Shown piece by piece: positions 11,584-22,740 of a DNA stretch of 64,000 nt (position 1 is the first letter of the stretch; the number at the start of each line of letters is the position of its first letter). The notes beneath the pieces were generated by a model. That model was not told the DNA's origin, made no database searches, and saw nothing but the letters and a program-made list of their open reading frames with translations. The position numbers were made by a program, and so were the translations under genes. Source of the DNA: Entoloma clypeatum (lineage: Eukaryota; Basidiomycota; Agaricomycetes; Agaricales; Entolomataceae); contig OY751491.1 in assembly GCA_963565915.1 (NCBI GenBank), positions 3,286,001-3,350,000 on the forward strand. The letters run 5' to 3'.

Positions 11584-13058
11584 TCATGCGAAGAATTTCT
11601 TCTTCTTACCCTTCTCAACAGGCTCGGTGCTCTCCACAATCTCCTTGAGCGCGGGAGCCGTCACCTTCCTATTCGCCTTCGCGTTCCCCTGCTTGTACAC
11701 CTTCCCTACCGCCCCGCTCGGCAGTTTGTCGTCGTCCAACGAGAACTTCTTACGTTTCTTCAACTTGAGATCCGCATTCGCCTCCAGCCCCGCCCACAGC
11801 CGCTTCTTCAGCTCCTTGAAGTCTACAGCCCCTTCCGCCAAAGGTACCTCCGCCTCCGCTCTTCCCGCACTGGTCTTCTTCGTTGGGTCGAACACGACCC
11901 ACGCCATCTCCCTTTTACCCTTACCCTTCCCGTCCTTCCCGCCCTTATAAGACGTCAACACCCCCAGCACCGCGATCTCGCGTTCCTGCACCCACGAGCC
12001 CAGCGCCTCCTCGAGCTTGCCATCTTTCCCCATCACCTCCAACGACACCGGGACAGACGCCAGCCCGGCCGTGATCTCACTGTTCCCCGCCCACGGGAGT
12101 GTGAACGTGTACTCCTTGTAGTCCCTTCTGAGGAGATCCCGTGCGCTCAGGTGGGACACGTCCTCTTTCCTGGTCTTCAGACTGTCCGTCAGGTCTTTGA
12201 TCGTCTGGATCTTGTGCAGCGCCGCGCCGGTCTTGGCCCAGTCTGTCGAGGCGCCCGTGAGGCTCTCGACGAGGGAAGCGGGCAGGGAGGCGCCGTAAGT
12301 TGAGCGGGGCGCGAGGAACGCGACGGCCTGGACGTCGGTGTCGACGGCTTTGCCGCCGGGCTTGAGGCCTGCGGTGTCGATGAGGATGGCGGTCAGGAGG
12401 AGGGTTGCGAGCTCGGGCGGGACCTCGGACGGGCAGAGGAGCGCGATGTGGGAGGCACAGCTGCCGTAGGGGGCGATGATGCGTGGGGAGGCGGAGGGGT
12501 AGAGCTTTTCGTCGTCGTGGTGGTCGACTACGGCGATGACGTTGGCGGTCTCTTGGGTGGGCGAGAAGGAGGGCCCGAGATGGTTGTGGTCGACGAGGGC
12601 AAAGGCAGTTGAGGGGAAGGGGGAGAAAGGTGCGAGGTCGGTGGAGGTGAGGAGCTGGGTGGTGGCCGGCGAGGGAGAGGGCGAGAATGTTTTCGGGGCG
12701 GAGGGTGAGGTCTTCGGCGTGAGTTTGGACGAGGGGGACGGTGGGCTTCTGGTGGACTTGAGATTGGATCCATGCGAATGCGATCGAGCTCGCTATGGAG
12801 TCGAGGTCTGGGGGGGGGGGGTGTTAAGACAAACGTTTTGCATGCAAGAGTTGACCACGAACCTCCCGCTTCGTTGCCCATTGCGACGGTCCATTCTCCG
12901 CCCTTGGGAGGGTCTTCGTGTAGGTCCCCCAGGTACCTTGCTTTCAACTCAGAAAGGAACTGAGCCAAGGTTTCGGCAGTCTCGTTCGCTGGAGCTGGAG
13001 ACTGGGAACGTTTGGCGATTCCCAAGGCAAGGGAGACGCGACGAATTTGCTTGCGCAT
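11584..13058 (-). CDS. PPX1: Exopolyphosphatase (DHH/DHHA2 family), apparent frameshift
   Basis: Cytosolic exopolyphosphatase, which releases phosphate from polyphosphate chains using a metal-dependent DHH domain. Start chosen at ATG 13058 (MRKQIRRVSLALGIAKR); an upstream in-frame ATG at 13139 is less likely. Exon 1 ends at 12863 in NEAG. A 55-base intron with a long C-tract before its acceptor (12808-12862) restores the DLDSIASSIAFAW metal-binding motif across the splice. The VVDHHDDEKLYP motif lies near 12540-12505, YGSCASHI near 12470, and a DHHA2 C-terminal domain follows. The protein ends in the lysine-rich KGKKKKFFA. Length is about right for fungal PPX1. Between LRPENILALSLAG and QLLTSTDLAPF the frame changes by one base at about 12654-12665 with no possible intron. 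This is either an assembly error or a disabling mutation. The gene is a divergent neighbour of nothing; EMC2 lies upstream on the same strand. Confidence 0.88.
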
Positions 13059-13283
13059 TATGAGGGAGGGGGGGGGAATGCAAGAGGTAAGACGGTCAGA
13101 GACAGGCTTTATATTGGAGCGCATCGTGGTCAGGTTCATTCGTCTTCAGAGGCACGTGGACCGCGCAAATTCCACAGAACAACACCAGGTATTCATTCCA
13201 CAAGAAAGAAACAATGTAGATACAGGACAGGCACAGCCCTGATGGCACACGACCATTAATTCAGCTGGTCATCAACCAACTCA

Positions 13284-14424
13284 TTACGTGCCCCCGCGTA
13301 TCTTGTTCGCCTCCGTAGGAAGCCAACACCCTTTCCGTCGCCAATTCATCAATCGGCTTCAACGTCTTCGGAATTGAGGTGTTGGAAGCAGAGTCCGTTT
13401 TTGGCGAGGAGATAAGCCGCCGCGTGCACTGGGGAGCAAGAAGGATCAGAGCGGGTACAGATGCTTATGAGGCAACGACGCTTCCGCACCAGTTTTATGC
13501 CTATCCATGCTCGTATATTTATGCCCACAGGGGGCTCCTCCTTGGGATAGTCCCTTTCGCCCATATCAACGACCACGAGGAACATTTTTCAGTGCCAGGG
13601 GGAGGTCGCCGGCGGTATACGCCGTCTCGGCGAATTGCAGGAAGGTAAAGGGGTTCTGAGGAGCGAGAAGCAAAGCATGGGATAACGCTTCGAGGGCATG
13701 CGTGTATCTTTTTGAAAGATAAGGACAGGTGGCAGAAAATAGGGATGTGTGTTACTCAACTGACTACATGTTGAATAGATGTCTGCAAGCTCGAGCCAGC
13801 CTTCGAGATCGGTGTAGAATGTGTCCAGGAACTTTGAAAGCTGCTCTACGGCTTGTTCATAATTTCCTGTACGTCTCAGGATGGATATCTGGCGTTTCCA
13901 GGCGGCCTGTAAAGGTTCATGTTGGATGGAGAAAGACCACTACACGGAAATCTCGTGCTCACGGTATTGCTGGCGTTTTCTCTCAGAAGCTCCTGGTAGT
14001 ATTGCAGGACAATCTCTTCAAACTCTGTAGCTTCCATCCGTATACCTGTGAGCACGTCAACGCGAGGCGATTTCGGGAACTTGTCGCCGAGCTGCTTCAA
14101 ACATTGCTGGATGGAACATTGACGTGTCAGTGGTGCCGCGCGGTAGAAGGGAAAGAACGCAGAGGCATTACCTACATCTGCAACATCTAGACGGCCGACG
14201 TCGATCGCTGCCATTGTGAGCTGTTCAAGAATAGCCCAGCCTGCACAACGCGTTGGATGGGGGATATAGAAACTCTGACGTGGTGAGAACGCACCGTCAT
14301 CGCCTAGCTTGGCGGCGGATCCGGACTTGAGAATGAGAGCGCCTGCTTCGAAGGTCTCCTGGGACGCACGGGTGTTGTGGGTGCGGTACGTTGCGAGTCT
14401 CTCGAGGGCGGACGAGAGGGACAT
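13284..14424 (-). CDS. EMC2: ER membrane protein complex subunit 2 (TPR protein)
   Basis: The EMC2 subunit of the ER membrane protein complex, a cytosolic tetratricopeptide-repeat scaffold of the insertase that places transmembrane proteins in the ER. The start is ATG 14424 (MSLSSALERLATYRTHN). AWAILEQ-TMAAIDVGRLDV is followed, across an intron that starts with GTAATG near 14175, by CLKQLGDKFPKSPRVDVLTG and RMEATEFEEIVLQYYQELL. Downstream exons carry TPR-like helices, for example a stretch around 13870-13770 and FLVVVDMGERDYPKEEPPVG near 13580-13530, and the C terminus LATERVLASYEANKIRGGT ends at TAA 13284-13286. Order and length fit fungal EMC2. Several introns of about 50-60 bases are inferred. 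No disabling change was noticed. It is a single-copy housekeeping gene next to PPX1 on the same strand. Confidence 0.85.
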
Positions 14425-14734
14425 TGTGGAAGACCGTCGTCGCTTACGTAAGTCTCCATCTCTGTTTTGTTCAACGCTCACCGACCTCGATGGCGATCAT
14501 GGCCCGCGTTCAAGAGCCTTCTCCTACAGCTGCTCGACCCCACCAGTGTTATTCGGGAGTAGAGATGACCTTGCACGCTCCACAGTCCCGTCCGATCCCG
14601 TCGAACTCTTGCTTCCTCTTCCTGGATCGATGCTCTCTCCCTCTCCACTCACACGCCCTAGACGCGTCATAGCTACCAACCAGTGTGCCACGATCTCTTC
14701 CTGTCTTCGCTGGCATCTGACCCTTTTCCCCAAT
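14425..14734. other. Intergenic, no gene recognised
   Basis: Open frames exist on both strands but none shows a family I recognise. The part from 14735 on is homologous to sequence upstream of MFS copy 3. Confidence 0.4.
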
Positions 14735-15071
14735 GCAAAGGGCTGCACAAGGCAAAGAGACATCCAGAACTGGCTTTGTACTGTGCGTCATCGTCTTCTT
14801 CCAGCCCAAGCATAGCTGATGGTTCTTTTGCATCTAGTTATATATAGATACCTCTGTTGATCTTCCCGGCGCGCAATCGAATCTGTTCCAATGAATCATC
14901 TTGCCCGACCAAGAGAGTTAAGGACTATCACTGAAGCGTAAACTATAGAAGGACTTCTCAGCTTCGTCAGACGCAAGAACGCCTTCCATTCCATACGTGA
15001 TTTAAGGCAAAAAATGATGGCCGTATCCTGGAGTCCCGACCTCTTTCCCCCCTTCTACCCCATCCTCCAAT
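14735..15071 (+). repeat. Duplicated upstream region of MFS copy 2
   Basis: From the shared string GCAAAGGGCTGC up to the MFS start codon, this segment aligns with 50633-50944 upstream of MFS copy 3. Shared blocks include TTCCAGCCCAAGCATA and TTCGTCAGACGCAAGAAC. It presumably carries the promoter of MFS copy 2. A TATATATAGATA string lies near 14840. Confidence 0.7.
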
Positions 15072-17767
15072 ATGAGCGAAGCACCAGCAATACTCCCTTC
15101 AAATCCGCTACAGGACGGCACATACCACCAGAATGCTCTAGGCCTCAAGAAAAACAAGTTGGCGCTGTTTTCGCCTCTCAATCCTGATTACGCCGATGCC
15201 GTTCATCAAGACGCAGTGAATGTCGTCTTCTCCAAGGAGGAAGAGGTGTGCTATTAGCTCCCTTCTTATCTCAGATTCTCGGTTCATAAATTGTGCTCAT
15301 TTTTTTTTAACGAACAGTTCGGCGGAAGATCGATTCGAGGGTTCTCCCTATGATATTTTGCAGGTGGGTATTGTTTTCATATCTTGCCTTTCACGGCTTT
15401 TCTCACACATTCTAGTTTCATTTGTACGTATTCACATCCCACGTTACCACAAGCACAATGCCCATTTTATTTCTTCAACAAAAGTCAATGGATTCAGTGA
15501 GTCCCTCCAAATGCGTTATGATAATGTTGACTGATATATTTTCCTAGACCGATCGAGCATGTAATCCCCGCGCCTTTTCCCCGTTTTGCCCCCCCCCCCG
15601 TTTACCAACTCTTTTCGTAGCGGAAATGCGCATATAATCTTCTCATTTAACCAGACTTATGTCAGTCCTGAAGGTCTTCAGATTAATTCGAGCATTCAAG
15701 CCTTGCGTTATCAGGGAATTGAATCCAATCAAAAGTGGACACTTGCGTTGAGCATTTTTTACGTTGATTATTGTGAGCCATACACATTGCCCTGCATCAT
15801 CAACAATCTGACAGGTCCATACAGGTCTGTTGGGAATGCCCGCGAATGGTTCGTGCGCTGGATCCGTCTGGTAGCAAGCCCGTTCATCCATTTTCCAACA
15901 GTATTCCAGCGATATATAGGCGCCAATAGATTGTTTGTTGATATCTTTTGTTTCGCGCATCGTACTGACATTGCTTTCAGCTTCTTCCTCACAATCACCT
16001 TTTGGGGGATTGCATCTCTTTCTTTCGTATATGCGAAAGGCTATCCAGGACTTATCGTTCTTCGGTGAGTAGGCCATTCAAATTCTATCATCGCTTCATA
16101 CTCACATTGAGTACAGACTACTTCTGGGTATCGGAGAGGCTGGGTTTCATGCCGGAACAACGTATTATCTGTCATTTTGGTATAAAAGGTAGGATCTCCT
16201 TCATCGCGAGAAAGGTTGTCTTATGTTGTTGGTTTAGACATGAACTGGCGATACGAATCAGGTAGAATGGAGCGAGCATAAAGTCCCGCCGATACTTACA
16301 TGATGTTTAGTCTTACCTTGTCTACTGCAGTGGCAGGCGCTTTGGGGGTACTTCATTCTTTTATCAATCAGATAGCGTTCTAACTTGGACACTCTAGGGC
16401 ATCCTTGCCTTCGGTCTCGTACAAGTTAATACACCTCTCTTGATGGGGTAAGTTCTTGCAACCAGCCTTTGATATGTGCCACCCAACTCACGCTTCTGTC
16501 CATAGCTGGCAATTGCTATTTCTTGTAAGCATCCTTGGATCTCATGTTTTCAGTTCAACAAACATCGAATCAATACCACCGCTTAGGTCGAAGCCATCCC
16601 TACCTTATTGACGGCGATCACAATCCTCCTCTTCCTTCCGGCTTACCCTTTCACCGCTAATTTTTTAAGTCCTCGGGAAAAGGCAATTGCGCAAGCACGG
16701 GTAGACCGAGACCATAAGCCTCAATCTCACGGCGGCATGACTGGATGGCAGGGATTCAAATGTGTTGTGGGAGATCCCCATGCCTGGATGTTTATGCTTA
16801 TCTATGCGAGCTGTAAGTGACGATAGTGCGCCTGTCCGGATGTTAGAATCTAATTATGTTCTCTCGTAGTTAACATGGGTCCGGCTAGCATCATCTACAT
16901 TCTCCCCACAGTGAGTCAATTCAGCTCCACCTTCCTTTCGACATCTTGGTCATAATTTCTTACTTTAGTTGTTGATCGACAATCTGGGGTTTTCTTCCAT
17001 CGAGGCACAGGGCTTGACAGTTGCGCCATTTGCTTACTTTTTGGTCTTCGCCCTGGCGAGACACAGTGATTACAAACAAGAAAGAGGATGGCATGTCATG
17101 ACAGCCTCCCTTTTGTCCACCGTCGGATACATGGTTCTTGCGATCGCGCCTGGACGGAACACAGCTGTCGCTTATTCCGCGTTGTTCCTTGTCGTTGGCG
17201 GGGTTTTCAGCTTGGTCCCGCTCGTTTTGTAAGTACGTCAGGCATACGGAACTGCTACTTACCTGGGATGTTGATGATCTATTTTTTTTTCTTGTCTCGC
17301 ATAAGGAGCTGGGCTGCCAATACGTTCAGTCCGACGTCTAAGCGTGGGGTAGGCACGGCGTTCATCATATCTGTGGCTAATTGCCTGTCTATGTGAGTGT
17401 TTCTTCCCCCCCCCCCCCGCCCCCCCCCCTCACAATCACTATTTGGGCTTGGAAAATGACCATTGTTAAAATATTTCAAGCATGGCGCCCCAGATTTATT
17501 TTGATCCAGAGGACGGTTTTCGTAAGGGGCATGCCATTTGCGCTGGGTGTTTTTTTTTGCCTGTTGGCCGTGTGTGTTGACAAAAAGGGGGGGGTTATTC
17601 GTCTTTTCTTTTCGTTTTGCATCACATTCATTTTGCGCACGCGACTGGTGTTGCTCAATAGAAGGAACCCCAAGGATGTGCCTACGCCAGCTGGAGGAGC
17701 TGGAGTTGGTGAGGATGGATCTGGGGAGATTTGGGATACGGATATGCGTTATGTTTTTACGACGTGA
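15072..17767 (+). CDS. MFS transporter, allantoate/nicotinate permease-like (copy 2)
   Basis: Plasma-membrane transporter of the MFS anion:cation symporter group, the most complete of the three copies. Exon 1 (from ATG 15072) ends in SKEEE at a GTGTGC donor. The following exons give VRRKIDSRVLPMIFC (15318), DRASI then GNAHI (15550-15635), GIESNQKWTLALSIF (15715-15760), FFLTITFWGIASLSFVYAKG (15980-16045), LLGIGEAGFHAGTTYYLSFW (16118-16180), GILAFGLVQVNTPLLMG (16399-16449), and a long exon 16590-16812 with FLSPREKAIAQARVDRDHKP. Next come LLIDNLGFSSIEAQGLTVAP (16969 on) and SWAANTFSPTSKRGVG (17305-17352). The C-terminal part after LSM (17395) is less certain. EDGFRKGHAICAG (about 17500-17545) runs into a nine-T tract at 17550-17558, beyond which the frame that yields the last helix and the tail NRRNPKDVP...RYVFTT is shifted. 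The substrate is unknown. Confidence 0.75.
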
Positions 17768-18126
17768 AGGGAATGAGATTTTGTGACGAGGCAAGAAAGT
17801 TCATAATATGCAGGTCACACGGAAGAACGTTCGCTCCTCCCCATGGACAACAATATGGAACATAGATGATACCGCATCTCCTCCTACCTCTGGCTTTGAA
17901 ACCAATTCCATCCAGTTCTTCCTTGATCTACAAATCATTCGCATTCTCAGCGGACGGCGCTCAAGACCAAGATGACGGAACTATCGTCGGACCTGGGCTG
18001 GGAATCTCTGGTAGAAATAGTTGGGGGATAATGTTTCCATGTGGCGACTCCTGTCGTGTAGCGTTTTAGGGTGCCTTGCACAAGCACGGTCCTGGTCCGA
18101 ACAGTTGAGTGCGTAAAATCTAAATA
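17768..18126. other. Intergenic, no gene recognised
   Basis: Three-prime flanks of MFS copy 2 and of the minus-strand membrane/repeat ORF. No further coding signal was seen. Confidence 0.4.
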
Positions 18127-18711
18127 TTAGAGCCAAATAAAATAATTATATGCTTTACATGACCACAAAGGGCAGAATGTCAACCTAAGGACTGTAAGTG
18201 AGTAAATTGAAACGCTTGAAAGGGGATTAGCAATGCATAGACAAGGCATCATATCAGCACTCACCGAATAAGGTGGCGGTGGACTGACCGAATGGTCAGC
18301 AAGGAGGCCAGCAAAGTCCTCATGCCCTGCCAGCACTTGTCCTATAGCACGGAGAAACTCTCCCAGCACCCGCACTAAGCCCCCTATGAAGCCCAAGAAC
18401 TGCACTAGTGCCTCCAAGAACTTCCCCAAGAACTGCCCTAGTGCCTCCGAGACCTTCCCCAAGAACCGCCCTAGCGCCTCCAAAACTTCGAAACCTCGTC
18501 CCAAGCCCTCCACCCCGCCTCCGAGAATGAGGAGTATTAGGCCCATCAACATCCAGAACAGGTGGTGGCAGGTGTAGAAATAGTTTTTGGAGTTGCTCTT
18601 TGTTGCTTTGAGGAGATAGTAGAACATAGCTTCAAGAGCGATTACGATCAGCACTACGAAAACTGTGGACACTGTCGGTAAGGGGAGGGCAGGCACTAAG
18701 GAGCCGAACAT
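18127..18711 (-). CDS. Membrane segment plus amphipathic 11-residue repeats, in frame with upstream NACHT
   Basis: An open frame from ATG 18711 with strongly hydrophobic N-terminal segments (STVFVVLIVIALEAMFYYLL and LFWMLMGLILLILGGG). These are followed by repeats with an 11-residue period: EALGRFLGK, SEALGQFLGK, LEALVQFLGF, LVRVLGEFL. The DNA shows the matching 33-base repeat around 18386-18500. Hydrophobic residues recur so that each unit can form an amphipathic helix. A GTGAGT donor after PPPPYS (about 18262) suggests the last part is intronic and the real C terminus lies further on. The frame is the same as that of the truncated NACHT ORF ending at 18724, only four codons upstream of this ATG. 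It may therefore be the 3' part of that gene. I do not recognise a named family. Function is unknown; the composition suggests membrane association. Confidence 0.5.
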   Translation of the reverse strand: MFGSLVPALPLPTVSTVFVVLIVIALEAMFYYLLKATKSNSKNYFYTCHHLFWMLMGLILLILGGGVEGLGRGFEVLEALGRFLGKVSEALGQFLGKFLEALVQFLGFIGGLVRVLGEFLRAIGQVLAGHEDFAGLLADHSVSPPPPYSVSADMMPCLCIANPLSSVSIYSLTVLRLTFCPLWSCKAYNYFIWL

Positions 18712-18723
18712 TGTTAATGGGTA

Positions 18724-21149
18724 CTAGACTGAATATGAGTATTGTATACTCACGAAAGGAGACACGAAATAGGGGAACAACAGGTGTAGGGATCGTAGTG
18801 CAAGTTCTTCCTCCGCAGTGCCTTCATCTACACGGAAACGTGGATCAATATGGTGATGCTTTTTAATTTTGCCACTGTCTGTGAAGACTTCGGGGCTGGT
18901 GATGAATTCAATAAATGACTTGTGCAGTCGTGGAACTGTCCTTTCATCGATAGCATCCACTCCAGAAACCAAGACAGTCCGAAGTCGCCGGACGAAGTTA
19001 ACAATATCAACGCGAGGGCTTGAGGCAGTTTGACGAAGATCCAGTAATTCTGCAAGGTCGTTTAGACACAGCGGTTCCCGAAACACGACGATGGCGCCGA
19101 TGATTCGTCGGAATTTCTCGAAATCCCAATCTGCTGTGTACTTGTTGTAAGTTAGGCGTAGGATCAAGCCATAGAGTGCATTGATATCCTCTAAAGCTTC
19201 GCCTGTAAGGGAATTGAGGACTTCTTCCAGACATTCCTTTCCGTTGTCGTTTATTTGCTCCTGCAAAAACTTTGAAGCGGTTACAGCCCAAATGAAGAGG
19301 CCCGATGCCCGAGAAGCAAGTATAGCCATTCTTTCCTCCCCTGGCCATGTACCCCAATTCAGACCATTGCGATCGACGATTTGCTTTACCATTCTTCTCA
19401 GAAAAAACGAGACATCGCCGAAGGAGGCTGTCGTATCGAGGTGTATATGTTTGACATGCGCGTCCTTCAATTGGTGAGCAAAAGGGTTTCGAATATCGTC
19501 TTCGGTGCGACTTGAGATGAACACTTTGACGTTCGGGAACCGGGACAACTTCTCGAAAAGGTGAGAGAATATAATGGCAGTGTCGTTTAGTCGTTTCCGA
19601 TCGGTTTCGTCTAAACCATCGATGATTACCACAACAGGTTTCCGATGATCCAGCCTTGACGCGACACCAAGAACGTCGATGAAGAGTTTCGCTGCTTGGT
19701 CAGCGGAGATACAATCCGTGAGAGAACGTTTCTCCTTCAATCTGCTATAAACAGCATGCTCCACATCTGAAGAGCGGTCCGCAAACTGTCGAGCAATTGA
19801 GGGGAAGTACGAGTTGGGTTCTGTGGTTTCCTTGTTGTTCCGATTAACGAAGAACTGCGCCCAGAGTATGTCCTCATCCTTGCAATCTCGGGCGACTGAA
19901 GCGGTGATCGCAGATTTTCCGCAGCCTGGATCGCCCGTGAGCCAGAGAAAGTTTTGACCGCCAAATGACATGTCATGAATCCACTCCTTGATGTCTGCCA
20001 GCACTTGTGCTCGCGTGCCTTCATCACAAGGATTCCTTCTTTGTTCATCATAAGTCGGGTTGGCGACAACATGTGGATTGAGTGTTTTCTTCAAGAAATC
20101 GCGGCGGGCTTCCATCTCTTGCTTTGCCTCCATATGGTCAATAATATACTCCTGTGATAAGATGATCTGAGCTTTTGTTATGCTATGTTCTGCATTTCTC
20201 TCTCACTAATTGTTCATGTTGCGTTTGCCTAATCTTTCGAATTTCGCGCGTAATCCTATCTTGACCATGTAGAATCATCTTGATTGCCCCTAGTATGGCA
20301 CTCACGCCTCCAGATAGGTGGATGAGAGTAAGGTCCTGCAAACCCTTGAGCGGAAGCATCCCCAACCAATTACTGCCATACTCACCTTGAAAAGTTCCTT
20401 TGCATCTGCAATTCGGCCTTTGAATGCGTCAATTTCTTTTTCTATTGTAAATCCGTGGCCGATTTGGGACCACCTGCCATCATTCTATACTTGCATCAGC
20501 GGGGCATTCATAATCTTAGTTTGACTGTCACCTACTAATCTGGCTTCTGCCCACTTGCAGATTTCATCCACCAGATCCCTGTTAGTATGTGAGCGTGGCT
20601 TTAACGCTATTTTTTAAAGGTTACAGGACTGACCGCATCTTTTTGAGATTCTGCCATGTTACCCATGACAGGTTGTTGCCGTTAGATTCAAAAGCAACTT
20701 TGATATGGTTTATCCAGGATATCACTTCCTTGGAGAAATTGTAAACACTCAGTTTTACCCTGTTCACCATCTAAACAAAAACAGTTATATCAACAGCTGA
20801 CTTGACAGAACAACATACCACTCCGAGCTTGACTAGACAGGCCAGAGCTTTTACGAGGCCGCGTGCCGGGAACGGACTGTCTGGAACCACTTCAAGCAAG
20901 TCTTTACCAATTTCAAGGCCGCGACAGATGCTATCAAGTAAACGGTCGAGGGTTGTTTCGGGATGGTTAAGGCAGTACACGGAAAGCGCTTTTAAGAACC
21001 TAGCATCGAGTTCCCACTTCTCCCATGGTGGATTCCCGAAGCTCGTCTGATTTCATGTTCGAGTTGTCACTGCAGCTGAGAAGGACACAGAGGAACTGAC
21101 TGACGGATCGGGGGCTTGGCTTCCACCAAAAGGCTTTGAACGCCGTCAT
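18724..21149 (-). CDS. NACHT-domain (NLR) protein, WD40 region lost (left copy)
   Basis: Near-identical to the first part of the full NACHT-WD40 gene at 40293-44417, in opposite orientation. The probable start is ATG 21149 (MTAFKAFWWKPSP). Small exons encode the N-terminal helical domain (ELDARFLKALSVYCLNHPET, NFSKEVISWINHIKVAF, EKEIDAFKGRIADAKELF), then a long exon from about 20133. In the 469-residue last ORF, Walker A GDPGCGKS is at residues 67-74 and Walker B VVVIIDGLDE at 166-175. Homology to the right copy stops exactly after LRSLHLL (18778), where the right copy goes on to WD40 repeats. Here FPYFVSPF follows, then a GTGAGT and a TAG stop. NACHT proteins are STAND NTPases that oligomerise on ligand sensing. 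Without WD40 repeats this copy lacks the usual sensor. It may be a truncated pseudogene or a rearranged NLR fused to the tail at 18127-18711. Confidence 0.75.
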
Positions 21150-22740
21150 GGACTGAAGGGAACAGTCGAACAGCCTCCTGGTGGCATGTCCGAGCCAGGA
21201 CCTCGTGTATGATCCCTGATCCCACCGTGACTTCATTACATGTACTTGCTAAATGATAATGATAAGCGCCAAGAACCAACCCAGAACCTGGATCTCGAAT
21301 CTTGGAACACTCTTTCGCTGCCTAAGCCAACCAAAATACACCACGGCCCTGATCATTCTGAGGCGAACACCGATGGCGACCTTGCGATTTGACCCAGACT
21401 ATCCCTATCCAGAATATGTCGAAGAAAAGAAAGGATTGCCGCAGGCATCTTTACGTCACCATGCAGTACCTTCAGCGCCATGGCCTTGGATAGATATGAA
21501 CGATGGTGCGTTGTCGTGCAAGCCGAACCGAGTTTTCATGTTGATTTTCGTATAGAACTTGACGGACAAGGCTTGAGATCAGCCGCCTTAATCCCAGAGC
21601 TCTGTGATCATTCCTCGTGCGACAATTGCTGGACTGGATACCCTCGGTCTCGCTTCCCGAGTTGGACTCTAATTCAAGTCCTTCGCAGTAAAATTGTTGA
21701 TGCTGTGACAAATTATGATAAACACATTCCATGCCGCATACACCGTGTGGATGTTAACTCGAATGGCTACTTCACCGACGCGGGGATTCTCGAAGTTCCT
21801 GAGGAAGAAGTCTATGATGTTTGGTCGAGGCTAAAACGTCCACAAGTGAGTTTTTTTTTGTTTTGTTACTTCCCGTACAGGCTCTACTTTATAATTCGCA
21901 AAAGCCTCCTGCGAGTCGTTTCCCTCGTCTTGCCGCGAAGATTACCGCGAAGATCTCGTCATCCATATTCTGACTTCGTAACTTGATTCCAGCGCCTTGA
22001 GAAGAATCGTGTGCGGGCTCTATTTCTTGAAAATATATCCGGGCCTGTCCTGAAAATGCTCGGAACGAGGTACGCTTAAATGTGTTCTGGCTTCTAATTC
22101 AAAAGCTTGACTTGCATTTTCAGATACAATATTGAACCTTCCTTCTGGGCTTCCTCATTGAACTGGATACCTTCGCGATTCCAGGCAAATCCTCAAGCGG
22201 CAAGAGGAGACGGTGGGCCCCCCCCCCCCTCCCGATTGCCATGCATATCTCTTAATTAAATACTTGATGCAGTTATCACAATTACACTGCAATTTTTAAA
22301 GTCCATGGATCGACAAAGAGGCGGTGGGCGAGCATCGCCATCTACTCTCAGTCAGTTCCTGCGAGTCTACTCTCCGGGTGCGAAAGTCTTGACCGCATTC
22401 CCCAGCTACTCACGAACATGCGACCCAAGATCCCTTCCCATTATATTCCAGTAGGTCTTTTGTTGTTCCCCCAATTTTTAATATATTTCGCATTGACACC
22501 GCTTAATACAACTCGAAGTCAACCGCGAACTTGTACTCAACTTACTTTCGGTCCACCTCACCCGGAACGTGGATAGCAGCGTCCTCATCTCCTTCCATCC
22601 GACACTGGGACATTCCACCACCAAAGCAGAATACCTCCATGATCGCATCCTGTTTGCTGGCAAGCAGACGCCATCCTCGTTGTGTTGATGGATCTGTAGG
22701 TCAAGGCGTGTATTGGCAGAACATCTTCCAAGCGTCGCCT
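18778..22740 (+). repeat. Left arm of a ~4-kb inverted segmental duplication
   Basis: Aligns in reverse complement with about 38703-42665. Paired coordinates add up to about 61443 (20133 with 41310, 21149 with 40293, 18778 with 42665). It includes most of a NACHT gene, the shared divergent promoter and the 5' part of a CorA-like gene. Identity is very high over most of the arm (only scattered substitutions and indels, for example a longer C-run near 22208) but falls noticeably beyond about 22740. Confidence 0.85.
21150..21372. promoter_or_regulatory. Divergent promoter between NACHT and CorA-like gene A
   Basis: The NACHT start (21149, minus) and the CorA-like start (21253 or 21373, plus) are only 100-220 bases apart, so the two genes must share a promoter region. 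The same arrangement is present between 40080 and 40293. I see no obvious named operator or TATA box. Confidence 0.5.

Noticed and set aside
14309..14815. 168-codon plus-strand frame over the EMC2 start
   Set aside because: The first part is antisense to EMC2 and the rest has no recognisable family. It overlaps the duplicated MFS upstream region.
17409..17432. C-tracts in introns and flanks (also 22206, 12811) as regulatory elements
   Set aside because: Simple homopolymers that vary in length between duplicate copies; best explained as microsatellite slippage.
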